A DNA stretch of 64,000 nt from Providencia vermicola (GTDB lineage: Bacteria; Pseudomonadota; Gammaproteobacteria; Enterobacterales; Enterobacteriaceae): the NCBI RefSeq assembly GCF_010748935.1, contig NZ_CP048796.1, forward strand, positions 3,227,001 to 3,291,000. Direction: 5' to 3'. Made by a program: the position numbers and the translations under genes. Of this stretch, positions 9,182-17,890 are shown piece after piece. Every line of letters begins with the position of its first letter. Position 1 is the first letter of the stretch. Below the pieces are notes generated by a model. It saw only the letters and a program-made list of their open reading frames with translations, was not told the DNA's origin and made no database searches.

Positions 9182-9998
9182 TTCATATAGACTTTAACAA
9201 TCGATAATAAAATCAAGAGAAGATCAACACACTTAAAATATAAGCACATCTCATCATACGTGTATTGCGATATAGCGTAAAAACACCAAAACCAAAATTA
9301 AATGCGGCTATAGTCGACACATCAAATCAATATGCCATTATATTTTGAGAATTATCAACCTCCTCTTCTTATCTTTAAGCCTTGATAAACGATCGATTAA
9401 CCATTCTGCCTTTTAACTATTGAGATATCATCAATGGCAGTAATCGCAAAACAAGCCTGTATCAAACCGATAGACAGTGGTCGTAGATAAAATTCAATGA
9501 ATAACGTTAGTTTGACATTATCATACTTTATTTTAATATCGCTATATTCTCTACGAATAAATTAATTTTATCACGCCTTTAAATTCTATTTATCAATATG
9601 CATATTTTATGCTTCAGATATTTAGCAACCTATTATCGTCATTCATTATTGAAAGCTAATGACAATATTTTAAATAAATATATACGTTAATGTAGCACAA
9701 GGCATCGCACTTTATTATTTGAGCCCTATTGCTCGTTTCCACTGTTCGTCGCTTTTTTGGTGCTTTTGACTCCTCTTAAGCGCACTGTGCTGGCGCTAAG
9801 CATCCTAGGTTATCCTTACCCTTTAAGTCGTACAATTTCCCTTTTGGTTTAAGTCTTCTATTATATTGTTTATTATGCAAATAATATAAATTAACATTTA
9901 TTTTAACTCTTTGTATCAATAATCACTGTACATATTTTTTGTTTGCCTTAGGATCTATCTCGACTGTTGTTTTTTAATCGTCCGAAGAGTGATATTTC
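9182..9998. other. Long non-coding region upstream of maeA
   Basis: More than 800 bases of AT-rich DNA contain no convincing reading frame on either strand. A bulged hairpin lies at 9775-9800 (CTTAAGCGC with GCGCTAAG), within a locally more GC-rich, pyrimidine-rich patch at 9720-9850. No repeat of the 4301 type, no tRNA and no known riboswitch pattern was recognised. The length suggests a large control region or remains of a lost gene. Confidence 0.5.
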
Positions 9999-11696
9999 AT
10001 GGAACATGAATACGAAACAAAACGCCCTCTGTACATTCCTTATGCAGGCCCTATCCTGCTCGAGTTTCCTTTGCTAAACAAAGGAAGTGCTTTTAGTGAA
10101 GAAGAACGCGCTAGCTTTAACCTTTATGGCCTACTGCCAGAGCAAGTTGAAACTATTGAAGAACAAGTTGAGCGTGCCTATCGACAATTAATTGATTTCA
10201 AAACTGACATCGATAAGCATATTTACTTAAGAAATATTCAAGATACCAACGAGACCTTGTTTTATCGCTTGATTGATGCCCATCTTACAGAAGTGATGCC
10301 AATCATTTATACCCCTACTGTTGGTGAAGCGTGTGAACATTTCTCTGATATCTATCGCCGTGCACGTGGTTTATTCATCTCTTATCCAAACCGTGAATAT
10401 ATTGATGATATGCTGCAAAATGCCACCAAACAAAATGTTAAAGTGATCGTTGTCACTGACGGTGAGCGTATTTTAGGTTTAGGCGACCAAGGCATTGGTG
10501 GTATGGGTATCCCTATCGGCAAGCTCTCACTTTACACCGCCTGTGGTGGTATTAGCCCAGCGTATACATTACCAATTGTCATTGATGTGGGAACCAATAA
10601 TCCACAACGCCTCAATGATCCTCTATATATGGGATGGCGCCATCCACGTATTACTGGTGAAGAATACGACCAGTTTATCGATGAGTTTATTCAAGCGGTG
10701 AAACGTCGTTGGCCAAATGTTTTATTGCAATTTGAAGATTTTGCACAAAAAAATGCCATGCCATTGCTCAATCGCTATCGCGATGAGCTTTGCTGCTTTA
10801 ATGATGATATTCAAGGTACTGCGGCTGTCACATTGGGAAGCTTAATTGCTGCCAGCCATGCTGCGGGCAGTAAATTAAGTGATCAACGCGTTACCTTTTT
10901 AGGTGCAGGCTCTGCTGGCTGCGGTATCGCCGAGCAAATCATTGCTCAGATGAAATCTGAAGGGCTAAGTGATGAACAAGCGCGTTCACGCATTTACATG
11001 GTTGACCGTTTTGGTTTATTGACTGATAAACTGCCTAACCTGCTTGATTTCCAAAGCAAACTAACCCAAAACAGCAATCATTTAAGCGATTGGGATGTCA
11101 ATAGCGATTCTATCTCTTTATTGGATGTCGTACGTAATGCAAAACCAACGATCCTAATCGGTGTGTCTGGCCAAGCCGGTCTGTTTACAGAAGAGATCAT
11201 CAAAGAGATGCATAAACACTGTGAACGTCCTATCGTGATGCCACTCTCTAACCCAACATCACGAGTAGAAGCCCGCCCAGAAGATATTATTAATTGGACA
11301 GACGGTAAAGCATTGGTCGCAACAGGAAGCCCATTCTCGCCAGTTTCTTATAAAGAGAAAATCTTCCCAATTGCTCAGTGTAACAACTCCTACATCTTCC
11401 CAGGTATTGGCCTTGGCGTTATCGCGTCAGGTGCAAAACGTGTCACAGAAGCCATGTTGATGGCAGCAAGCCGTGCATTAGCTGAGTGTTCACCACTGGC
11501 AAAAGAAGGTGAAGGCCCACTGTTACCACTATTGTCTGATATCCAACAAGTGTCACGCATTATAGCAAAACAAGTCGCTAAAGAAGCTCAAGTGCAAGGT
11601 GTTGCAACAGTAACATCAGATAGTGCATTAGATGAAGCGATCGAGCGTAACTTCTGGAAACCTGAATACCGGACTTATAAACGGACTTCATTCTAA
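9999..11696 (+). CDS. maeA: NAD-dependent malic enzyme
   Basis: Oxidatively decarboxylates malate to pyruvate with NAD, linking the citric acid cycle to gluconeogenic precursors. The 565 residues equal E. coli MaeA (SfcA). The catalytic tyrosine Tyr104 lies in YTPTVGEAC and the catalytic lysine Lys175 in [10 protein letters not shown]. The malic-enzyme stretch beginning GDQGIGGMG is at 162-170, the metal ligands are in LQFEDFAQ and [10 protein letters not shown], and the NAD-binding motif GAGSAGCG lies near 304. A GAAGAG ribosome site precedes the ATG. It is a single gene with a hairpin after it. Confidence 0.97.
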   Translation: MEHEYETKRPLYIPYAGPILLEFPLLNKGSAFSEEERASFNLYGLLPEQVETIEEQVERAYRQLIDFKTDIDKHIYLRNIQDTNETLFYRLIDAHLTEVMPIIYTPTVGEACEHFSDIYRRARGLFISYPNREYIDDMLQNATKQNVKVIVVTDGERILGLGDQGIGGMGIPIGKLSLYTACGGISPAYTLPIVIDVGTNNPQRLNDPLYMGWRHPRITGEEYDQFIDEFIQAVKRRWPNVLLQFEDFAQKNAMPLLNRYRDELCCFNDDIQGTAAVTLGSLIAASHAAGSKLSDQRVTFLGAGSAGCGIAEQIIAQMKSEGLSDEQARSRIYMVDRFGLLTDKLPNLLDFQSKLTQNSNHLSDWDVNSDSISLLDVVRNAKPTILIGVSGQAGLFTEEIIKEMHKHCERPIVMPLSNPTSRVEARPEDIINWTDGKALVATGSPFSPVSYKEKIFPIAQCNNSYIFPGIGLGVIASGAKRVTEAMLMAASRALAECSPLAKEGEGPLLPLLSDIQQVSRIIAKQVAKEAQVQGVATVTSDSALDEAIERNFWKPEYRTYKRTSF

Positions 11697-11703
11697 GATA
11701 ATA

Positions 11704-11723
11704 AGGGCACCTTAAGGTGCCCT
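11704..11723 (+). terminator. Hairpin after maeA
   Basis: An eight-base perfect stem AGGGCACC / GGTGCCCT has a TTAA loop, starting eight bases after the stop codon. No T run follows, so termination may be weak or need Rho. Confidence 0.5.
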
Positions 11724-12176
11724 AGATAATTCCACCAGTAATTATCTTTTATCATCAACCTAAAAATAGCTTTCATGTCTCAGTGAGTGAATATTGGCAT
11801 TCATTTATTGATGAGTTGTTATTTGTCATCATAAGATCTCATTATACCTATTTGTAGTGAATAATGGTCCATCATGTTATGTTCATCAATATCGCTATCC
11901 TTCTAGTAGAAAAAGAAAAATCACTGAATTTAATTAAAACGTTTATTGAGTAAGAATAAAAAAGAGAAATGTTTTTTTAACGTCGTTAGTGCATAATGAT
12001 TGATTCATATATAACGTCTAAATCTCATACTTCTTTCTCTAATTCTTGAGCCGACTTAAATTTAAATTCATTACGTATGTACTTGGCTGTGCTAATGATG
12101 CTTTTCATCATAAAATAGCCGTGATATACCGCCGTATTTTTATTAAGATCGTTATCTTTAAAGAGGGGGAGTTGAG
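11724..12176. other. Non-coding region between maeA and aarA
   Basis: About 450 bases, strongly AT-rich. The only possible coding element is a 28-codon minus-strand frame at 12025-12111. A good ribosome site for aarA (AGAGGGGGAG) lies at the right end. No clear promoter hexamers at standard spacing were found. Confidence 0.5.
12025..12111 (-). CDS. Possible 28-residue peptide
   Basis: The minus-strand frame starts MMKSIISTAKYIRNEF and ends in SAQELEKEV. The composition (basic first half, acidic helical second half) is protein-like, resembling small amphipathic proteins. Against it: the ribosome site is poor, the frame is very short, and it remains open upstream into the antisense of aarA. 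I do not recognise the sequence. Treat it as a candidate only. Confidence 0.2.
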   Translation of the reverse strand: MMKSIISTAKYIRNEFKFKSAQELEKEV

Positions 12177-13010
12177 ATGATAGGACAACAAAGGCATACA
12201 CTAAAATCACGCTCTTTCCTACGGGCAATGGCTCTCACGCTGATCCTTGTCCTGCTGAATATTGCCGTCTATTTCTATCAAATTGCTTTCGCTTCTCCCC
12301 TTGAATCACGGGAAAATAACTTAATACTGTTTGGTGCGAATGTTTACCAATTATCATTAACCGGAGATTGGTGGCGTTACCCTATTAGTATGATATTACA
12401 TTCAAACGGGATGCATTTAGCTTTTAACTGCTTAGCGTTATTTGTGATTGGCATAGAATGTGAACGTGCTTATGGTAAATTAAAAGTATTAGCTATTTAT
12501 ATTATCTCAGGTGTCGGAGCGGCGCTATTTAGCGCCTATTGGCAATATTACGACACGATAAACAATCAAATATGGTCAGACAATACGGTTTATATCATCA
12601 TTGGTGTAGGTGCTTCCGGTGCAATTATGGGGCTTGCGGCTGCATCCGTCATCTATTTGCTAAAAGCGATTAATAAGCCACACCCTCACCCTGTCATACA
12701 CTCAAAGCAAAAGCGCCAACTCTATAATATTATTGCAATGATCGCATTAACGCTGGTAAATGGTTTGCAATCTGGTGTTGATAATGCTGCCCATATTGGA
12801 GGGGCTATTATTGGTGCACTAATCAGTATCGGCTATGTTTTAGTGTCCAAAAAGTCAGCGATGACGAGTGTTAGCATCACGGTTATTGCCGTGCTCCTGC
12901 TTGCGTTAGCGATCCACTCTTTTTCATTTTCTACAGATGAAAATTTACTGTATGAACGTCAATTTATTTATCAAGAGATCAATAAAGAACTTCACATGGC
13001 ACATAAATAA
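12177..13010 (+). CDS. aarA: Rhomboid intramembrane serine protease AarA
   Basis: Intramembrane protease, 277 residues with about seven transmembrane helices. The catalytic serine is Ser147 in GVGASGAIMG, the catalytic histidine His206 in DNAAHIGG, and the oxyanion region HLAFN is at 80-84. Stretches such as LFGANVYQLSLTGDWWRYP and AHIGGAIIGALISI match, from memory, AarA of Providencia stuartii (281 residues). That enzyme removes an N-terminal extension from TatA and so activates the twin-arginine translocase and a cell-density signal. TatA is not in this window. The ATG has a strong GGGGGAG site five bases upstream. The gene is converging with the permease gene that follows. Confidence 0.92.
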   Translation: MIGQQRHTLKSRSFLRAMALTLILVLLNIAVYFYQIAFASPLESRENNLILFGANVYQLSLTGDWWRYPISMILHSNGMHLAFNCLALFVIGIECERAYGKLKVLAIYIISGVGAALFSAYWQYYDTINNQIWSDNTVYIIIGVGASGAIMGLAAASVIYLLKAINKPHPHPVIHSKQKRQLYNIIAMIALTLVNGLQSGVDNAAHIGGAIIGALISIGYVLVSKKSAMTSVSITVIAVLLLALAIHSFSFSTDENLLYERQFIYQEINKELHMAHK

Positions 13011-13022
13011 AGTATTAAAGGA

Positions 13023-13046
13023 GATCATGCCTGCATGATCGCTTTT
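13023..13046 (+). terminator. Hairpin between converging aarA and permease gene
   Basis: The perfect palindrome GATCATGC-CT-GCATGATC at 13023-13040 is followed by GCTTTT on the plus strand. It overlaps the stop codon of the minus-strand permease gene. It probably ends aarA transcription; the T run is short. Confidence 0.45.
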
Positions 13047-13810
13047 AGGGTCATCATAATTGCGCTACATAATATCAGCAACAATGTCATATATTGAAAA
13101 GCTCTTTCTGACAGCTTGATTAATAAATATTTAGCTAATGGCATCACCAATAATGCACCGATACACAAAGTTAGCGCCAATTTGAGATTTGTATACCCAT
13201 TTTGGGCATAAGCCAATGCAGAAGCGCCCGATAAGACTGTTGTAACAACAATTGAAGTTCCAATAGCTTGCTTAATATTTAATTGCATATAACGCAACAA
13301 CATCGGTAAAACGACAATGCCCCCACCAACCCCCGTTGCACCAAGTACAATTCCCGCAATTACCGCTGGTAATGCCATTGTTTGAAATGGATTTCCTTGA
13401 GCAATATTTTTTTGAATCGGTGCAGCATAAAACATTCGATGAACAAATAAATACAATGAAAAAATAATTGCGGCAGCAACAAGTAGGTTAATTGCCCATT
13501 CAACCGTCTTTTGATATTCAGGGAAACTTCCTAGCCAAGCAACCAATAAGCTCGACAAAAATGTGCTTGGCAACATAATTGCTAACACAATAGCCGCGCC
13601 CTTTAATGGGATATTCCCTAATCGAAAATGCATATACGAGGATGATACCTTCATCAACATCGACAGAAAATTAGCCGTTGCAACAGCGGCTAATGCATTA
13701 AGCCCAAAAAAATAAGTCAAGATGGGCAAAACGATCACACCACCACCGACACCAGTTGTACTAATAATCAAGCCAATCAATGCACCGATGGCTAATTCAG
13801 TTAAAATCAC
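13025..13810 (-). CDS. TauE/SafE (TSUP) family membrane permease
   Basis: Integral membrane protein of the TauE/SafE sulfite or organosulfonate exporter family, 261 residues with about eight hydrophobic segments. The duplicated family motif appears twice: TGVGGGVIVLPIL near residues 19-31 and TGVGGGIVVLPML near 159-171. Translation starts at GTG with AAGG close upstream. It lies 40 bases downstream of an RpiR-type regulator gene on the same strand, so the two may be co-transcribed. Substrates in this family include sulfite, sulfoacetate, taurine-derived anions and other small anions; nothing here defines which. Confidence 0.85.
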   Translation of the reverse strand: MILTELAIGALIGLIISTTGVGGGVIVLPILTYFFGLNALAAVATANFLSMLMKVSSSYMHFRLGNIPLKGAAIVLAIMLPSTFLSSLLVAWLGSFPEYQKTVEWAINLLVAAAIIFSLYLFVHRMFYAAPIQKNIAQGNPFQTMALPAVIAGIVLGATGVGGGIVVLPMLLRYMQLNIKQAIGTSIVVTTVLSGASALAYAQNGYTNLKLALTLCIGALLVMPLAKYLLIKLSERAFQYMTLLLILCSAIMMTLKAIMQA

Positions 13811-13850
13811 GATACCTTATCCTGCTTTACATAAACGCTCATCATTTCTT

Positions 13851-14663
13851 CTATGATACGTTATTTATATCTTGATTAACGAGCGTTAAGTATTTAAAAA
13901 ATAAAGTGTCGAATACAACCATTTGCAAAATTTGAGGTGTGATTATGCCAAGTTGAGAAGGCTGTTCATCATAGAAATAAGGCAGTACTATATCCGCTAA
14001 ACGTGCCGACTCATCTTGCCCAAAACGGGTTATCGCCACGATGGTACAACCTTTTTGTTTAGCTGTTTTTAGCATGCCATTCATATCGGGCTTATTACCC
14101 GTTGCAGTGACTGCAATCACAAGATCATGCGCATTCAAATTAACTGAATAGCTAAGTTGCATATAGAGGTCTGGACTAAATAAAACATCTTTATTTGCAT
14201 TAATCAGTTTATGAAAAATATCATTCGCAACAATAGTCGAAGAGCCAATTCCCAATAACACGACACGTTTTGCGGCAACCATCTGTTGCGCAATACGATC
14301 CACTATTTTAGGTTCAAGTAACTCTAATGACTTTTCAATAGCCACAGTAAACATTTGGCCGGATTTAGTAATGATCTGATTTGTATCATCATAATAGGTT
14401 AGATTACTATACTCGTTTTTTATTCTATGTTGTTTTTCATCAGATAAGTAATCGACCTTAAACTCGGGATACCCACGATAACCCATTTGACGAGCAAAAC
14501 GAATCACCGATGCACTACTGACACCCGCTGCCTGAGCAAGTTCAGCAACATTCATTGCAAGATGGCTCATATGACTGCTATCTAACAAAAAACTGGCGAT
14601 ACGTTGTTCAGTGCCTTTTCCCCTAGTGAGTAAACATTCCAACTTTACCCTCATTGTCGACAT
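13851..14663 (-). CDS. RpiR/MurR family transcriptional regulator
   Basis: Predicted DNA-binding regulator, 270 residues. The N-terminal RpiR-type helix-turn-helix spans about 1-75 (NVAELAQAAGVSSASVIRFAR holds the recognition helix). The C-terminal SIS sugar-isomerase fold covers about 110-250 (VLLGIGSSTIVANDIFHKL and later VIAVTATGNK), which normally binds a sugar phosphate. AAGGA precedes the ATG. It is divergent from the permease-dehydrogenase operon across 630 bases and upstream of the TauE-type gene. It could control either; the SIS domain suggests a phosphosugar ligand, which fits poorly with the hydroxyacid-type operon. Confidence 0.85.
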   Translation of the reverse strand: MSTMRVKLECLLTRGKGTEQRIASFLLDSSHMSHLAMNVAELAQAAGVSSASVIRFARQMGYRGYPEFKVDYLSDEKQHRIKNEYSNLTYYDDTNQIITKSGQMFTVAIEKSLELLEPKIVDRIAQQMVAAKRVVLLGIGSSTIVANDIFHKLINANKDVLFSPDLYMQLSYSVNLNAHDLVIAVTATGNKPDMNGMLKTAKQKGCTIVAITRFGQDESARLADIVLPYFYDEQPSQLGIITPQILQMVVFDTLFFKYLTLVNQDINNVS

Positions 14664-15295
14664 ACCTATTCCTTCTTGTTATTTTTATCAAAAAAACCAG
14701 TTTTGACATAGCAACAAGTCCAATACTCTTTTTCTTAATATTATGATTTTAATTACTTTATTTAGTCTAACTCTGAGATTAAGACGCGATTTTTTTATAC
14801 TAAAATACGAATAATATTTTTATATAAGTAGAATATCTAAATGTCGTGATTATGCTGCCTTTCATCGCTCTGACTCTGACAAATAAGCCCTCACAATATT
14901 TTCAGCTAGAAACGTATATTATCTCCAAAAGCATTATATTTTATAAACAGAACAAATAATGAGCTTTGATTTAAACACCAAAAAAATTTCTTTTTCTCCT
15001 AACTTGCGTACTCCTCTTCATCGCAATCAATGCGGATGCCATTTTTATCTCAAATTTCCTTCAATAGCTGTTTGCGATCTCAATCACGAGTTATTAACGA
15101 TTTGTTAACTTTTCTGTGATCCAGACAGTTTTTCTTTTCTTTTCTCTCCGAATCCATTTGCTCATTACAATTATCTCATCTATTAATACAATTCATATCA
15201 ACCAACGATACGGATTAACAAAAAGATTATTTTGCGGCCGATAAAAATAGAATCCTAATAATCAGCCTGCGATTAATAACACTGGAGAAACGGTT
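14664..15295. other. Divergent control region before the catabolic operon
   Basis: This AT-rich gap of 632 bases lies between the RpiR-type gene and the permease gene. It contains a CRP-like site at 15073-15088 and a lone TGTGA half-site near 15115. The rest shows homopurine and homopyrimidine patches but no reading frame worth calling. It is unusually long for a simple divergent promoter. Confidence 0.5.
15073..15088 (+). promoter_or_regulatory. CRP-like site upstream of the permease operon
   Basis: TGCGA-TCTCAA-TCACG matches eight of ten consensus positions of the CRP palindrome. It lies 208 bases before the permease ATG. Carbon-catabolite control would be expected for such an operon, but the start point is unknown. 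Confidence 0.35.
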
Positions 15296-16690
15296 ATGTT
15301 GAGTATCCTAGGTATTATTCTTTCCCTACTGATGTTGATGTATTTTGCTTACCGTGGCGTAAGCGTTTTACTGCTCGCTCCTATCCTAGCGCTATTTGCT
15401 GTGGTGATGAGTGGAGATATCACACACTTATTTGGTGTCTACACACAGGTCTTTATGACTGGTCTAGGCGGCTATGTCATAAAGTATTTTCCATTGTTTT
15501 TACTGGGTGCCGTCTTTGGGAAGTTGATGGATGATTCAGGCTCAGCTCAATCTATCGCCTATTCATTGGTCAAAAAATTAGGTGGTCACCGTGCGCTACT
15601 CGCCGTCGTTATTACTTGCAGTATCTTGACTTACGGTGGGGTCTCATTATTTGTGGTTGGCTTTGCTATCTTCCCTATTGCAGCTGCAATTTTTCATGCT
15701 GCCGCTATTCCTAAACGCCTGATCCCTGGTGCTATTGCCCTTGGCTCACTCAGCTTTACGATGACTGCTTTACCAGGAACGCCTGCGATTCAAAACACCA
15801 TTCCTATGCCATTTTTTGGAACCGATGCTTTCGCGGCTCCCGGTCTTGGCTTGATTGGTTCTGCCGTGATGTTTGCGGCTGGCTATGGCTGGTTGAGCTA
15901 TCGTGTCCGTAAAGCCAAACATGCCGCAGAAGGCTACGGGGATATTTATCATGCACCAGAAAAGCATACTGATGATGAACACCATCATTTACCTGCACTA
16001 TGGAAAGCCCTGTTGCCAATCGTATTAGTTGTCTCCAGTAACTATGCACTCAGCAAACTCATTCCTCTAATGAATACCGAATACCTCTCTGATGCTAAAT
16101 ATGGACATGCCAGCTTAAATAGCGTTTTAGGCTTGTGGGCGATTATCGGCGCGCTGGTACTTTCTTGTGTCACGATCATTTTACTGAATTGGTCACGCTG
16201 GAAAGATTTGAAAGAAACCATGAACAAAGGTGTGATGGGTTCGTTATTACCTATTTTCAATACCGCGTCAGAAGTTGGATATGGTGCAGTCATCGCCTCG
16301 CTCGCGGCATTTGCCGTAATCAGTAATTATTTACTCAGTATCTCCGCTGGCAATGTGCTGATTTCCGAAACAATTGTCATTAGCATGCTTGTCGGTACAA
16401 CAGGTTCCGCTTCCGGTGGCTTGAGTATCGCTCTTAGTATGATGGGGGAACACTTTTTACAACTTGCTGAAGCAACAGGCATCTCTCCTGAATTACTACA
16501 CCGAGTTGCAGCTATGGCTTCTGGCGGTCTTGATACTTTACCGCATAACGGCGCGGTGATTTCACTACTTGCTATCTGCGGTCTAACTCACAAACGTTCC
16601 TATCTCGATATTTTCATGGTGACCGTCATTGGCAGTCTGTTAGGACTCATTGCTGTTATCTCCCTTGGCTCAATATTTGGCTCATTCTAA
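15296..16690 (+). CDS. GntP family carboxylate permease
   Basis: Secondary transporter of the GntP family, 464 residues with about twelve hydrophobic segments. The family is known to import gluconate and related sugar acids, and some members import 3-hydroxybutyrate. Visible conserved parts are the early GKLMDDSGSAQSIA (about 82-95), GSLSFTMTALPGTPAIQN in the middle and SGGLDTLPHNGAVISLLAICG near the C-terminus; I associate the last with hydroxyacid permeases rather than gluconate permeases. GGAGAAA precedes the ATG. It is the first gene of an operon with an alcohol dehydrogenase (17 bases on) and an acylating aldehyde dehydrogenase, so it probably imports their substrate. Confidence 0.85.
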   Translation: MLSILGIILSLLMLMYFAYRGVSVLLLAPILALFAVVMSGDITHLFGVYTQVFMTGLGGYVIKYFPLFLLGAVFGKLMDDSGSAQSIAYSLVKKLGGHRALLAVVITCSILTYGGVSLFVVGFAIFPIAAAIFHAAAIPKRLIPGAIALGSLSFTMTALPGTPAIQNTIPMPFFGTDAFAAPGLGLIGSAVMFAAGYGWLSYRVRKAKHAAEGYGDIYHAPEKHTDDEHHHLPALWKALLPIVLVVSSNYALSKLIPLMNTEYLSDAKYGHASLNSVLGLWAIIGALVLSCVTIILLNWSRWKDLKETMNKGVMGSLLPIFNTASEVGYGAVIASLAAFAVISNYLLSISAGNVLISETIVISMLVGTTGSASGGLSIALSMMGEHFLQLAEATGISPELLHRVAAMASGGLDTLPHNGAVISLLAICGLTHKRSYLDIFMVTVIGSLLGLIAVISLGSIFGSF

Positions 16691-16707
16691 AACAAAAGGA
16701 AATGGTT

Positions 16708-17865
16708 ATGTCTACGATTGTGCTACCAAGAACACTTGAAATTGGTCATAATTCAATCAAGCGTCTACCGAATATCTTACAAGGCCTAAATTGCCGTAAA
16801 CCTTTGATTGTAACAGATAATATGATGGTTAAGCTCGGTTACCTGAGTGATTTACAATCGATATTATCTCAGGCAGGTATTGAAAGTGATGTCTATTCAG
16901 ACACCGTTCCTGAACCGACTGCGGCCTCTATTCAAGCCGGTATTGATAAAGTCCGAAGTGCCGATTTTGATGCTGTCGTTGCACTTGGGGGTGGCAGCCC
17001 AATCGACAGTGCAAAAGCAATTGCAGTGATCGGTAAATTGGGGGGGGTTATCAATGAATACCGGTTTCCTCGACAAGTCGAGGAGCAAGGTCTTCCCATT
17101 GTTGCTATTCCTACGACGGCGGGAACAGGCTCCGAATGTACCAGAGTCACCATCATTACGGATGAGAAAACGGATGAAAAACTAATGTGTATGGGCACCG
17201 GTTTTATGCCCATCGCCGCTATCGTTGATTACAATTTAACACTGAGTGTTCCTGCCAGAACAACAGCTGATACGGGTATCGATGCAATGACACATGCCAT
17301 CGAAGCTTATGTAAGCCGTAAGGCGAATTTATATTCAGACAGCCAAGCGCTGTGTGCCATGAAGCTCATCGGCCCTAATTTACGTAAAGTTTATCATAAT
17401 GGTAACGATAAACAGGCACGTGAAGCCATGATGCTAGGCTCAACACTTGCTGGCGTTGCTTTTTCTAATGCTTCCGTAGCACTCGTACATGGTATGAGCC
17501 GCCCTATTGGTGCCTTTTTTCATGTTCCACATGGTCTTTCTAATGCCATGTTACTTCCTGCTGTCACTCGCTTTTCATTAAATGCAGCAAAAGCACGCTA
17601 TGCGACATGTGCCCGTACATTAACCTTTGCACAAGAGACAGATAGCGATGATGTCGCCTGCGAAAAGCTGATTAATACCCTTGTCGAACTCAACAAGGAA
17701 CTTTCTGTTCCAACACCAGCGGAATTTGGCATTGATAAGCAACATTTTTTCTCAGTTGTCGACACCATGGCAAAACAAGCGGAAGCCTCAGGTTCACCAG
17801 GTAATAATCCGCGAGTTCCAACTGTTGATGAAATGATCGCTATCTACACACAACTTTGGGATTAA
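16708..17865 (+). CDS. Iron-containing alcohol dehydrogenase
   Basis: NAD(P)-dependent group III alcohol dehydrogenase, 385 residues from the ATG at 16708; an ATG six bases earlier sits too close to the AAAGGA ribosome site. The nucleotide-binding GGGSPID is at 94-100, PTTAGTGSE at 135-143, and the metal ligands Asp192, His196, His261 and His275 are all present. Placed between a hydroxyacid-type permease and a semialdehyde dehydrogenase, it most likely oxidises a hydroxycarboxylate to its semialdehyde (3-hydroxypropionate, 3-hydroxyisobutyrate or similar). That substrate is inference. A run of eight G occurs inside the gene at 17040-17047. Confidence 0.88.
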   Translation: MSTIVLPRTLEIGHNSIKRLPNILQGLNCRKPLIVTDNMMVKLGYLSDLQSILSQAGIESDVYSDTVPEPTAASIQAGIDKVRSADFDAVVALGGGSPIDSAKAIAVIGKLGGVINEYRFPRQVEEQGLPIVAIPTTAGTGSECTRVTIITDEKTDEKLMCMGTGFMPIAAIVDYNLTLSVPARTTADTGIDAMTHAIEAYVSRKANLYSDSQALCAMKLIGPNLRKVYHNGNDKQAREAMMLGSTLAGVAFSNASVALVHGMSRPIGAFFHVPHGLSNAMLLPAVTRFSLNAAKARYATCARTLTFAQETDSDDVACEKLINTLVELNKELSVPTPAEFGIDKQHFFSVVDTMAKQAEASGSPGNNPRVPTVDEMIAIYTQLWD

Positions 17866-17890
17866 AAACTGAATTAATTGGAGAAATAAA

